Positions 27,962 to 37,700 of a stretch of DNA of 64,000 nt are shown here, one piece after another. The number at the start of each line of letters is the position of its first letter. Position 1 is the stretch's first letter. Origin of the DNA: Blautia hominis (GTDB lineage: Bacteria > Bacillota > Clostridia > Lachnospirales > Lachnospiraceae); the NCBI GenBank assembly GCA_002270465.1, contig NQOF01000002.1, positions 744,001 through 808,000 on the forward strand, in the 5' to 3' direction. The notes under the pieces were generated by a model. It did no database searches. It was not told where the DNA came from and saw only the letters and a program-made list of their open reading frames with translations. A program made the translations under genes and the position numbers.

Positions 27962-30367
27962 ATGGAAAAATATTTAAACCCGGAACTGACACCGGAAGAA
28001 AGAGCAGAGGATTTACTCTGTAAAATGAGTCTTGATGAGAAAATGGGACAGGTGAACTGTCTGTTTCCATATGGGGACAACAAGGATACTGTAGCGCATG
28101 ATATGCGGCATGGCATTGGGCAGGTCAGTACTTTAGAAGTGCGGGAAATCACAAGCCTTGAAAAAGCGGCAGCATGGCAGCGCAGTCTGCAGGAGCGGAT
28201 TATGGAATGCAGCGAGCATCACATACCGGCAATCTTCCATATGGAAGGTCTGTGCGGGGCGTTCATTCAGGACGCAGCGAGCTTTCCGTCCAATATAGGG
28301 AGAGGTTCTTCATGGAATCCTGCGCTGGAGCAGAAAATCGGGGAAATTGTCAGCAGGCAGGAACTGGCCTGCGGGATTACGCAGGTGCTTGCGCCGGTTC
28401 TGGACATTTCCAGAGATTCCAGAATGGGGCGTCAGTGTGAAAGCTACGGAGAGGACCCGGCACTTGCGGCGGCAATGGGAACAGCCTACACGAAAGGTGT
28501 GCAGGAAGGGTCGGCTGCCGGAAGAAAAGCAGAGTCTGCGGCAAAGCATTTTCTGGGATTCCATAATTCCCAGGGAGGAATCCACGGAGCAAACTGTGAC
28601 GTGCCGGACCGTTTGCTGGATGAGGTCTATGGAAAACCGTTCCAGTGTGCGATAAAAGAAGCTGGCTTAAGAGGTGTCATGCCCTGTTATAGTTCTATTA
28701 ACGGGGAACCACTGTCCGTTTCCAAGAGAATGCTGACGGGACTGTTAAGGGAGGAAATGGGGTTCGATGGCATCTGCGTCGCGGATTACAGTGCGGTTTC
28801 CAATGTACATACGACCCAGAAAATCGGAGAAAGCCTTGCAGATGTGGGACTTCTCAGCATGGATGCGGGGATGGACGTTGAGATGCAGAACTGTGTCTGC
28901 TTTAATGAAGAATTAAAGGAGCGGTTCAGGAGCGGGGAAGCCGATATGATGATACTCGACCGGGCAGTCCGCAGAGTTTTGGAGGCAAAGTTCCGCATGG
29001 GACTGTTTGAGCATCCTTTCGCCCTGACGGAAAATGAACTGAAAGAAACATTCTATGATGAGAAGGACAAGGAAGTCTCTCTGCAGTCCGCCTTAGAGTC
29101 GCTGATTCTTCTCAAAAATACCGGTGTGCTGCCGATTGCAAAAGACGTGAGGAAGATTGCGGTAATTGGATGCCACGCTGATAATGCAAGAGCATTTTTC
29201 GGAGGGTATACACATCTGAGCATGGTGGAGGCGGTCCATGCCGTGGCGAATTCTATCGCCGGGCTGGAATCCGGAAGCATGAATGGCAAAAAGGCTGCAA
29301 TGGTTGCGGGCACACAGGTACAGAGCGATGAATCGGAAGAATTTGACGCGATACTCAAACAGCAGAAGCCGGAATGCAAAAGCCTGCTTAAGAAGCTGAA
29401 GGAGGTGCTGCCGGAGGTATCAATCTGCTATGCTTACGGATATCCTGTGGCGGGCAATGATATAACACATTTCCCAGAGGCTCTGGAGGCTGTGCAGGAG
29501 GCGGACCTGGTCCTGATGACTTTGGGCGGGAAAAATGGTTCCTGTTCGGTTGCGACAATGGGCGAAGGCGTGGACGGAACCAATATTAATCTGCCGTTCT
29601 GTCAGGAGGAATTTATCCGTGAAGCGGCAAAATATGAAAAACCGCTGGTCGGAATTCATTTTGACGGACGCCCGATTTCCAGCGATGCTGCAGACCAGTA
29701 TCTGGATGCCATCCTTGAGGCATGGAATCCGTCTGAAATGGGGGCAGATGCGATTGTAAAGGTACTGACCGGGGCGTATAACCCATGCGGGAAACTGCCG
29801 GTATCGGCAGCCAGGAATGCCGGACAGATACCGATTTATTATAATCATCCCAACGGCTCGGCTTACCATCAGGGGGGGAGTATAGGGTTTAAGGATTATG
29901 TGGATATGCCGCATACACCAAGATATTTCTTTGGTCATGGGCTGTCATATACGGAATTCGAGTATACCTCTCTCGTTTTGTCAGCAGATGAAATCGGACC
30001 GGATGGAAGTGTGAGGGTGACTGTATCTGTGAAAAATACAGGGGCGTGCGGGGGGACCGAAATCGTACAACTCTATATCAGGGATGTCTATGCAAGCATG
30101 ACAAGGCCGGTAAAAGAGCTGGCAGGCTTTGCAAAAGTATACCTGGATGCCGGGGAAGAAAAGAAGATAGAATTTGTCCTCAATGCCAGTCAGACAGCCT
30201 TTCTGGACCGCAATATGAAATGGAAGGTGGAAAAAGGGGAGATGGAAGTACAGGTCGGAAAATCTTCCGAAGAAATCTGCTTGAAAGATACCGTAATGAT
30301 TACAAAGGACGCATGGATTCAGGGACGGGAGCGTGCCTTCTATACGATAGGGAAAGTCAATGGATAA
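27962..30367 (+). CDS. GH3 beta-glucosidase/beta-xylosidase-type glycosidase
   Basis: This 801-residue GH3 protein has SPD-like N-terminal repeats, the barrel loop GRQCESYGEDP, AKHFLGFHNSQGG, and the nucleophile D275 in ICVADYSAV. The sandwich domain, YFFGHGLSYTEFEY and the FnIII-like domain (VKNTGACGGTEIVQLY, RPVKELAGF) follow. Unlike the GH3 at 5020-7407 it ends soon after the FnIII-like domain, with no extra tail. AGGAGAAA precedes the ATG, 9 bases after the GH43-like stop. It closes the module B operon; mobile-element scars begin directly after its stop. Confidence 0.92.
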   Translation: MEKYLNPELTPEERAEDLLCKMSLDEKMGQVNCLFPYGDNKDTVAHDMRHGIGQVSTLEVREITSLEKAAAWQRSLQERIMECSEHHIPAIFHMEGLCGAFIQDAASFPSNIGRGSSWNPALEQKIGEIVSRQELACGITQVLAPVLDISRDSRMGRQCESYGEDPALAAAMGTAYTKGVQEGSAAGRKAESAAKHFLGFHNSQGGIHGANCDVPDRLLDEVYGKPFQCAIKEAGLRGVMPCYSSINGEPLSVSKRMLTGLLREEMGFDGICVADYSAVSNVHTTQKIGESLADVGLLSMDAGMDVEMQNCVCFNEELKERFRSGEADMMILDRAVRRVLEAKFRMGLFEHPFALTENELKETFYDEKDKEVSLQSALESLILLKNTGVLPIAKDVRKIAVIGCHADNARAFFGGYTHLSMVEAVHAVANSIAGLESGSMNGKKAAMVAGTQVQSDESEEFDAILKQQKPECKSLLKKLKEVLPEVSICYAYGYPVAGNDITHFPEALEAVQEADLVLMTLGGKNGSCSVATMGEGVDGTNINLPFCQEEFIREAAKYEKPLVGIHFDGRPISSDAADQYLDAILEAWNPSEMGADAIVKVLTGAYNPCGKLPVSAARNAGQIPIYYNHPNGSAYHQGGSIGFKDYVDMPHTPRYFFGHGLSYTEFEYTSLVLSADEIGPDGSVRVTVSVKNTGACGGTEIVQLYIRDVYASMTRPVKELAGFAKVYLDAGEEKKIEFVLNASQTAFLDRNMKWKVEKGEMEVQVGKSSEEICLKDTVMITKDAWIQGRERAFYTIGKVNG

Positions 30368-30369
30368 TA

Positions 30370-30543
30370 TGGGGAATTGAGCGTAACAGCTGTATGGAGG
30401 GCATCGGAAAGCCCGAATCCTTAACCGACGAACTGCAAGGCGAATACAGCCGCCGCATCAACAACAAAGATCGGCTAGTCTACCATATGGAAAATGGCCG
30501 CATCTATATGGCACATTGCAAAGGACATTACGGAGATAAATAG
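30370..30543 (+). pseudogene. yoeB toxin, 3' fragment
   Basis: About 57 codons match the C-terminal two-thirds of YoeB-family toxins: IERN, GIGKPE, YSRRINNKDRLVY and the end CKGHYGDK. Family members are about 85 residues, so roughly the first 30 are missing. The fragment begins just 2 bases after the GH3 stop codon. It keeps the HRLVY-like RLVY segment and a C-terminal HY, but has no start and should be inactive. It marks a deletion or insertion junction. Confidence 0.75.
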
Positions 30544-30688
30544 CCGGCATAATTCCCGCCCTTTCAAATCCCCACAACTCACAACGGGAGAATTGATCGG
30601 GCGGGGATTTCATGTTTACCAAATGTGGAAATAAAAATACAGTCCCAGTCATCAGGAAAGATGGAGGCTTGGAACATCCAGAACACAT

Positions 30689-30757
30689 GAAAATCAGGGG
30701 CAATACAGTGATGCAGACGAGGTTATCTCTGAGATGAGAACGAAGTATGGTTTATAG
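30689..30757 (+). pseudogene. RelB-like antitoxin, C-terminal fragment
   Basis: A short frame ending QYSDADEVISEMRTKYG resembles the C-terminal end of RelB/DinJ-type antitoxins, where a YSDADEVI-like segment precedes EMR.KYG. No start or DNA-binding domain is present. The 266 bases between the yoeB fragment and the TetR gene hold nothing else that I can identify. Confidence 0.35.
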
Positions 30758-30809
30758 CGCGGTTATAAGATAAATACCAGTATAGGCCTGGTGTCATTTC
30801 TTTGCCATT

Positions 30810-31391
30810 CTATACAACTTGGTCAGCAGGGAATCGTATGTGAGATGGAATACTATTTAGCAGTATCTTCCCTATATGTTCGGGCGTATCTGCACAACCA
30901 AGAGAAAGCCATTTCCCAATTAAGCTAAAAAATCCTGCCTCAAAAAAGGAAAAGTAATATTTCATATCATCTTCATCCGTAAGCCCTATTTCTTTCATAT
31001 ATTCCCGGGCACCATGTTCCCAAAGCTTTGAAAAAGATTTATGCAGTTGTTCGTAAGAACTATAATTAACATAAATATGAAAGAATTCTTTATTTTCTTT
31101 TAGATATGTCAGTAAGTGAAGAAGTTTTTCATGATTCACAAAAAAGCCGATAATATCCTCTTCGTGCTGAAAGAAAGCCATCATGTTATTTATATGGCGT
31201 TTCCCCGTTTTTTGTATAAGATCCGGGATATCCAGATAGTGTGCATAAAAAGTTGAACGGTTGATGTTTGCTTGGCTGCATATTTGAATAACTGTGATTT
31301 TATTTGGTGAATAAGAGGTACATAATTTTAGCAGTGCTGTTTCTATCTTACATTCAGTATCTTTATATTTTTGATTGTTTGATGTATTCAT
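30810..31391 (-). CDS. TetR-family repressor
   Basis: The 193-residue protein has an N-terminal TetR helix-turn-helix (KITVIQICSQANINRSTFYAHYLD, about residues 33-56) and a helical ligand domain. The start at 31391 is preceded by AAAGGA; an in-frame ATG six codons upstream has none. It is divergent from the MATE efflux gene 152 bases away, with a perfect palindrome between them. It most likely represses that pump and itself. Its ligand is unknown. Confidence 0.88.
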   Translation of the reverse strand: MNTSNNQKYKDTECKIETALLKLCTSYSPNKITVIQICSQANINRSTFYAHYLDIPDLIQKTGKRHINNMMAFFQHEEDIIGFFVNHEKLLHLLTYLKENKEFFHIYVNYSSYEQLHKSFSKLWEHGAREYMKEIGLTDEDDMKYYFSFFEAGFFSLIGKWLSLGCADTPEHIGKILLNSIPSHIRFPADQVV

Positions 31392-31475
31392 AAGATTCCT
31401 TTCTATCATCCATTGCTGAGCACACCATTCGGATGGACCCGGTTGCTATTATCCCGACAATTGTATGGAATATTG

Positions 31476-31489
31476 ATGGTTGTAACCAT
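31476..31489. promoter_or_regulatory. Candidate TetR operator
   Basis: ATGGTT and AACCAT flank a GT spacer to give a perfect 14-bp palindrome in the TetR/MATE divergent region, 55 bases before the MATE start. It is a typical position for a TetR operator, but no binding data are available. Confidence 0.5.
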
Positions 31490-31543
31490 TAAGATACCAT
31501 ATTAAAATTAAAATATAAAGAGAAATTGTAAAGGAGATAGATT

Positions 31544-32884
31544 ATGCTGTCTAAATCAGAGGAGTTATTTGAGAAAGGTTCTGTATGGAATTCAATTGCT
31601 AAAATGAGTATACCGGCAGTGATTACCATGATTGTCATGCTCGTATATAATATGGCAGACACTTATTTTGTTGGAAAAACAGGAGACCCGCTCCAATTAG
31701 CGGCTATTTCACTTGCCTCCCCGGTTTATATGATTATGATGGCAGTCGGGACGCTGGTAGGCGGAGGGGGATGTGCCGCAGCTGCCGGGGCAATCGGGAA
31801 AAAGGATATAGAAAATGTAAAAGTAATCTGCAGTGCCTGTACGGTGATTGTCATTGCTGCAAGTCTGATAACAGGTGGGGCAATTCTGATTTTTGCTGAC
31901 CCCATACTCTCTGTGATTGGAGCTGACCAGTCAACATGGGACTATACAAAATCTTATATGTGCGTTCTGGCTTTGGGAATGATATTTATTGTGTTTTCGA
32001 ATTCATTTTCTAATATTATCCGCGCGGAAGGTGCTGCGAAGGAATCTATGATTGGAAACAGTATTGGTACACTGATAAACATAGTGCTTGACCCAATTTT
32101 TATTTTAGTCCTGAATATGGGGGTTATGGGCGCCGCGATTGCGACAGTGATTGGGAATATGGCTGCAAGTATATATTATTTGGTTTATCTGAATAAAAAA
32201 CATACATATCTCTGCGTGAATCCAGTATATCTGAAAGGAAACGGGAAAGAGATCTTCACGGTTATTTCATTAGGGATTCCTAATGCCATAAGCAATCTGT
32301 TTAGCGGGATTGTGAATACCATAACCAATCATTTACTAATGGCATACGGGGCGGCGACGATAGCTGCCGTAGGTGTCGGCGGGAAAGCGGGGATGATAGT
32401 TGCTATGATTGTCATGGGGATATGTATGGGTTCCTCGCCTATTATTGCTTATAATTACGCGGCTGGAAACAGAAAAAGAACTAAGGATGTGCTGATAAAG
32501 CTTTCCATTCTCACGGTAATCATAGGAACATTGCTGACGGTATGCTGTTACATAAAGAGCAGTGCCTTGGCGGCTCTGTTTTTGGAAGACGAAGCACTGG
32601 TCCAACAAAGCTCCCATATTATGAAAATACAGCTTCTTATGATGCCTGTTGTTGGAATTTATTATGTAGGTATTAATTTCCTTCAAAGTGCAAGAAGAGC
32701 AAAGTGGGCGGCCATTCTTTCTGCCTTCCGTCAGTTTATCTGTTTCATCCCTGCTGTTTATCTTCTGCATGGGATATTTGGACTGAGCGGGATATACTGG
32801 GTGAATGTACTTTGCGATGGGCTTGCGGTTATACTTTCCCTTATACTAACCTGCAGGAAGTACAGACAAAATGCCAGACTATGA
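31544..32884 (+). CDS. MATE-family multidrug efflux transporter
   Basis: The 446-residue membrane protein has about 12 helices in two MatE repeats. The N-terminal repeat shows IPAVITMIVMLVYNMADTYFVG and the second FSGIVNTITNHLLMAYG. It would export cationic drugs or metabolites using Na+ or H+. AAAGGAGA precedes the ATG. It is divergent from a TetR-family gene. Its stop codon overlaps the stop codon of the next minus-strand gene by 6 bases (32879-32884). Confidence 0.93.
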   Translation: MLSKSEELFEKGSVWNSIAKMSIPAVITMIVMLVYNMADTYFVGKTGDPLQLAAISLASPVYMIMMAVGTLVGGGGCAAAAGAIGKKDIENVKVICSACTVIVIAASLITGGAILIFADPILSVIGADQSTWDYTKSYMCVLALGMIFIVFSNSFSNIIRAEGAAKESMIGNSIGTLINIVLDPIFILVLNMGVMGAAIATVIGNMAASIYYLVYLNKKHTYLCVNPVYLKGNGKEIFTVISLGIPNAISNLFSGIVNTITNHLLMAYGAATIAAVGVGGKAGMIVAMIVMGICMGSSPIIAYNYAAGNRKRTKDVLIKLSILTVIIGTLLTVCCYIKSSALAALFLEDEALVQQSSHIMKIQLLMMPVVGIYYVGINFLQSARRAKWAAILSAFRQFICFIPAVYLLHGIFGLSGIYWVNVLCDGLAVILSLILTCRKYRQNARL

Positions 32885-33124
32885 ATCATATGTCTGGCAC
32901 AGGAATTCACTCAGCCTATCATAATCCTCCTTACAACTGGATTCAATAACGCCTGTAAGCATGAGATTTTCATTTCTGACGTTGGAAATAAAAATATATT
33001 GCGACAGCATGGAGCTTAAATTCAAAACATCCCCTTCTTCAGTTTTAAGGAATATCTCTCCCTGGCAAGCCTGGACTGCTTTTAAAAAATCGAGAATATC
33101 AATATGCTGTTTTAATTTCATCAT
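32879..33124 (-). CDS. Small conserved-looking protein, function unknown
   Basis: The 81-residue protein starts MMKLKQHIDILDFLKAV after AAGGGTG, 8 bases upstream. The frame is open 12 codons further but without a ribosome binding site. It looks like a small alpha/beta protein (HPr-like size and alternation of strand and helix) with a single-layer strand QGEIFLKTEEGDVLNL. No catalytic motif is visible. It lies just downstream of the AraC-type gene at 33176 on the same strand, so the two may be co-transcribed. I do not recognise a function. Confidence 0.6.
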   Translation of the reverse strand: MMKLKQHIDILDFLKAVQACQGEIFLKTEEGDVLNLSSMLSQYIFISNVRNENLMLTGVIESSCKEDYDRLSEFLCQTYDS

Positions 33125-33175
33125 AGTAATCACCCTTCGTATATTTTCTTTTATTAACATTTTTTCTTTGACAAA

Positions 33176-34417
33176 TCATTTATTCTGTTTTGGAATGTAT
33201 TTTGTTCGATCACGGTATTCTGCGGGAGTTAAGGCAGTGATATCATGAAAAAGTTTTGTAAAGTAACTTGCTGAACAGAAATGGAGATGTTCGCTGATGT
33301 CCGTAATACTCTGTGTAGTATTTGATAATAACAGCTTTGCATATTCTATGCGTTCTTTATTAATATATTGTTTTAAGCTAATATTCATTTCCTTCTTGAA
33401 TCTTTTCCCGAGGTAATGCTCCGTATAGCCAGTCCGTTCTGCGAGGTCGCTGAGCGAAATGTCATCCTCGATATGTAAATCAATATAATCACAGCACATT
33501 TTGGCAAAGACAGACACGGCAGATTCCGTCCTAATTTTATAAACGCGCTGAATAAAGTCGCGCTGCATCATTTGATTAATGGGGACTACCTCTGCTGTGC
33601 TTTGGCAGGCTTCAATATCCAGAATATATTTATCGCTGAGCATATAGGCAATTTCTGGGGCAAGTCCCCCTTTGATTGCGGCCCGTGTACACAGAACGAT
33701 AGAAGCAATAATCATATTTTTAGTCTGACGGAGTGAATCCTTAATACTCATTTTCCCGACTGTTCCAGTATAAGTCGATTTAGATCCCTCTGTTATATAA
33801 TTAAGATTCCCTTCTTCCACCATTTTCAAAAATCTCTGTTCAAAAAGGTAACTTGAATGTCTGTCGCTTATATCATCAGCGTGTATATTTGAAAGCCTGT
33901 TGTTATCAGTGTTTTTTTTAGATGCTTCGTAATAAAAGAAATCGCTGAAACTTATTTTTTCTCTGGTTATACAGTAATGCATCATTGTAGCGTACTGCAG
34001 ATATTGGCTGATTCCAATCACAGGCAGGGTCTCAATTAGGTTCATAAAGTTGTGTTTTACCAGAGCAGTCAGGGGAATTTTACTAAGTGCCTGTTCCTTT
34101 CTTGCGATGGCGCTGGCGTCTGTAAAGGCAGGACCCAATAGGTATACGTATAATAATTCCTTATTTTCTTTTTCAAAAAGAATAATCCAGCTCATGTCAA
34201 TGCTATTGGAGAATACAAAGGGCATTTGGTTCTCTGAGGCATGTTGCAGGATATGGCCGGAAAGATTCTCCAGCGAAAACACCATATGGAGAGTACTTTC
34301 GTCCGGACAATTGCTGGATAGGAGATTCATTTGTGCATCATATTTCCAAATATAAAGATTATTGATGCAAGACATTAACTCCTGAAATAACATAAGCCGT
34401 TCATCTATTCTGTTCAT
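33176..34417 (-). CDS. AraC-family regulator with N-terminal sensor domain
   Basis: The 413-residue protein has a C-terminal AraC double helix-turn-helix (LSDLAERTGYTEHYLGKRFKK, LTPAEYRDRTK) and a sensor region of about 300 residues. AGGGAGG sits 7 bases before the ATG at 34417. It is divergent from the GH78-GH43 fusion gene, with 378 bases between, and is the obvious candidate to control it. Its architecture matches the regulator at 19548-20711, so the two modules probably use related control. Confidence 0.85.
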   Translation of the reverse strand: MNRIDERLMLFQELMSCINNLYIWKYDAQMNLLSSNCPDESTLHMVFSLENLSGHILQHASENQMPFVFSNSIDMSWIILFEKENKELLYVYLLGPAFTDASAIARKEQALSKIPLTALVKHNFMNLIETLPVIGISQYLQYATMMHYCITREKISFSDFFYYEASKKNTDNNRLSNIHADDISDRHSSYLFEQRFLKMVEEGNLNYITEGSKSTYTGTVGKMSIKDSLRQTKNMIIASIVLCTRAAIKGGLAPEIAYMLSDKYILDIEACQSTAEVVPINQMMQRDFIQRVYKIRTESAVSVFAKMCCDYIDLHIEDDISLSDLAERTGYTEHYLGKRFKKEMNISLKQYINKERIEYAKLLLSNTTQSITDISEHLHFCSASYFTKLFHDITALTPAEYRDRTKYIPKQNK

Positions 34418-34795
34418 ATAAAAACCTCCCTGGGTTTTTAGAGTTCTCGACAAACTCTAATACTAAGATAATGGAATATGAATTTATTTTAGTATAAAAA
34501 AATGGCAAAATCAATAAAAAATTAGCAATATCACAATAGAAAGTTTCTTTTATTATAGAAAAGCTCTTTTATTGATAACAGTAAGATAAAGAAAAGAATT
34601 ATAATACCAATATGAAAAAGGAAATTATACCAAAGGACAACCCGTAACCCATACCCTGTGGGTATAAAAATATTCTGTAAATGGAGGGCAAAGAGGTCTG
34701 ATCCCTTGCTTTCCTTACGATGCGGCTCTATAAGCTTGATAAAGAACTGGCATGGTTTGATCATGTTGGATATAAGAAAGGAATGGGTAGTATTT
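34418..34795. other. Divergent regulatory region with an imperfect palindrome
   Basis: This 378-base AT-rich gap separates the AraC-type regulator and the GH78-GH43 gene. At about 34688-34709 is an imperfect palindrome, GCAAAGAGG..TCTGA..TCCCTTGC, which resembles the perfect one at 19473-19501. No promoter with good spacing was found, though TTGATA at 34572 and TATAAT at 34600 are present with 22 bases between. The frame of the following gene is open back to 34658. Confidence 0.4.
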
Positions 34796-37700
34796 ATGAA
34801 TTGGATATGGACTCCTGACTGGAGATTTGCGGATAATGAGGAGGCACAGTTTGTCTGCTTCAGGAAAGTAATTGAGGTAAACAGTGCGATACATGGATGT
34901 AACATAAAAATATCTGCGGATTCCCGGTATAAGCTTTATGTGAACAACTGTTTTGTGCAGGAAGGACCTGCTAAAGGAGGGCGTAATACATGGTATTTTG
35001 ACTATGCTGATATCGGTGCATATATGAAACGTGGCAAAAATGTGCTTGCGGTAATTGTTCTTCGTTATCCGGAGGCGTCAAATAAGCGGAATGCAAGTCT
35101 GCACCGAACCCCTTATCCCTGTTTGTTCATAGAAGGTGGAATGGAACTGGCGGGAGGGGAACGCATAGAAGTATCCGGTGAATCGGGTTGGAAATGCTTT
35201 CATGACAGAAACATTCAAATCGTATCGAAGGAAATTATGCCGGCTCCGCTGCATATTCTGGAGGAGGCGGCCGGAAATCCGCTGCTGTACGGCTGGATGC
35301 AGGAAAGCTACAGTGACGAAGCATGGGAAGATGCGAAACCATATGGTATTACAGAATTTATACAGGGATATACAGAAGGACCTTTTGCAATGGAAGAAAG
35401 GAAAATTCCTTATCAGAGGCATACTCCGGGAAGATTTAAAAATGTTCTTTGTATAAGACACAAAGAACCGGATGCAAGGAATGACCGGGATGTGCAGGAG
35501 GAATGGAATAGAATGCTAGCGGGAGAAGGCTGTGTTGAGATTCCGGCCGGGCAAAAACTGTCTGTAGAAATCGATGCAGGAGAAGAAATGACAGGATTCT
35601 TAAAGCTACATTTATTGAAGGGGGCTGGAGCAAAAATTACGCTGAAATGTGCAGAATGTTATGGCTGCTTCTCAGAGGGCTCTTCCTCCAATCCGGATAT
35701 TCCTTTAAAAAGAGACCGCACAGATTTTAAAAATGGTACTTTATTTGGCTATGAGGATGTTTATCTGTGTGCAGGGTCCGGCAGTCCCGAAAACCCAGAG
35801 GTCTACGAACCTTTCTGGTTTAGGACCTTCCGGTTTCTGGGAGTGACAGTCGAGACAGGGAATGAACCGCTTCTGATTGAAGCGTTGGATTACACAGAGA
35901 CCGGATATCCACTCGAAATTAAAACAAAAATAGAGACATCGGATTGTTCGCTGCGAGATATATGGGATATCAGTGCAAGGACTCTTCAGAGATGCATGCA
36001 TGAAACTTACATGGACTGTCCGTTTTTTGAGCAGCTTCAGTATATCATGGACTCACGTTCACAGATTCTGTACACGTATATGACGGCTGCGGACGATAGG
36101 CTGGCAAGGCAGTGCATGGATGACCTGCGTAAATCCCAACGTCCGGACGGGCTGCTGAATAGCTGTGCACCCTCTTGTACGAATTCAGTGATTCCCGGTT
36201 TTTCAATTTACTACATACTCATGGTATATGATCATATGATGTATTTTGGTGATCAGGATTTGGTCAGACTTCATATGCCTGCGGTTGAGGGGATATTGAA
36301 CTGTTTTGGGAGGAATCTTGCAGAGAATGGCTTAATAAAAGCAATTGGCGGTCCGCTGATGCGCTCCAGATACTGGGCATTTATTGACTGGGCTGAGGAT
36401 TGGGATACAGGAGTTCCTCCGGCAATCGGCAAGGGGTATCTGACAATGGACAGTCTGCTGTATCTGTATGGTCTGATGCATGCGGCAAGTCTGCTGGAAT
36501 ATATAGGGAGATTCGAGGATGCGAAGATATGCCTTCGGAGGGCAGAAGCAGTCCGGCAGTCTGTCAGGAAAAACTGCATTGGCAGGGAAGGCCTGCTTAT
36601 GGATGGACCCGGAAGCAGGGAATATAGTGTGCATTGCCAGATATTTGCGGTGTTAACGGATACTGTCAATGAAACAGAGGGTAAAAGATTGCTGCAACTT
36701 ACCTTACACCAGCCGGAAGCGGCGCAATGTTCAGTCGCTATGAGTTTCTATCTCTTCAGGGCACTCCAGAAGACAGGCTGGTATGAAGCAACGAACCAGG
36801 TATGGGAAACCTGGCGGGAAATGATACGCAGGAATATGACAACTTGTGTAGAGAGCGAGACAGAACCAAGAAGTGACTGCCATGCCTGGGGGGCAGTGGC
36901 CCTGTACGAGCTGCCGGCCGCTATTCTGGGTGTCCAGCCGGCAGAACCTGGATTTCAAAAGATTGCAGTCCGTCCGGTCAGCGGCTATCTGGATTATGCG
37001 AGAGGACAGGTGGCTACACCGAAGGGAATGGTCTACGTTGAGTGGGAGAAAAAGGAAGATGGAAACCTGGATGTACGGTATAAAGTACCCCAGGGTGTGG
37101 AGGTAGTAAGTATGAAAAAAAAGCAGATTTATAATCCGTTCCTACCGTTAAATGAGTATATACCTGATGGGGAGCCACATGTTTTTGGAGACAGGGTGTA
37201 TTTGTTCGGCTCCCATGACAAAGAAGGCGGGGATGCTTATTGTATGCTGGATTATGCCGGATACTCGGCACCGGTAACTGACCTGACCGACTGGAAATAC
37301 GAAGGAATGATCTATAAGGCGGAGCAGGACCCTTATTATTCCGAAGAAAGAAAGTATATTTATGCACCTGATGCCGTGCAGGGGAATGACGGGCGTTACT
37401 ATCTATATTACTGCCTTGTCGGGGGAGAAGACTGTATCAGTGTTGCCGTATGTGACACACCTATGGGAAAATATGAATATTATGGGCATGTCCGAAACGC
37501 GGATGGAAGCATATTCAAACGCTTTGTGCCGGGCGACCCGGCCGTGATAAATGATGATGGGGTTATCCGCCTTTATTTTGGATGGTCCCTGGCGGTTCCG
37601 GAAGAAATGCTTGAGGCACAGATTGCCGAAAGCAGGGAGAATGGAATAGATTTTGAGGAAAAGATGATACAGGCTCAGATGATGCTGTTTAAAAAAAGCA

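Noticed and set aside
30046-30543. 165-codon frame spanning the GH3 end and the yoeB fragment
   Set aside because: Its first part is an out-of-frame reading of the GH3 gene; only the last 57 codons match a family, and they are listed as a pseudogene.
34600-34605. TATAAT before the fusion gene as a promoter
   Set aside because: The only TTGATA is 22 bases away, which is too far for a sigma-A promoter.
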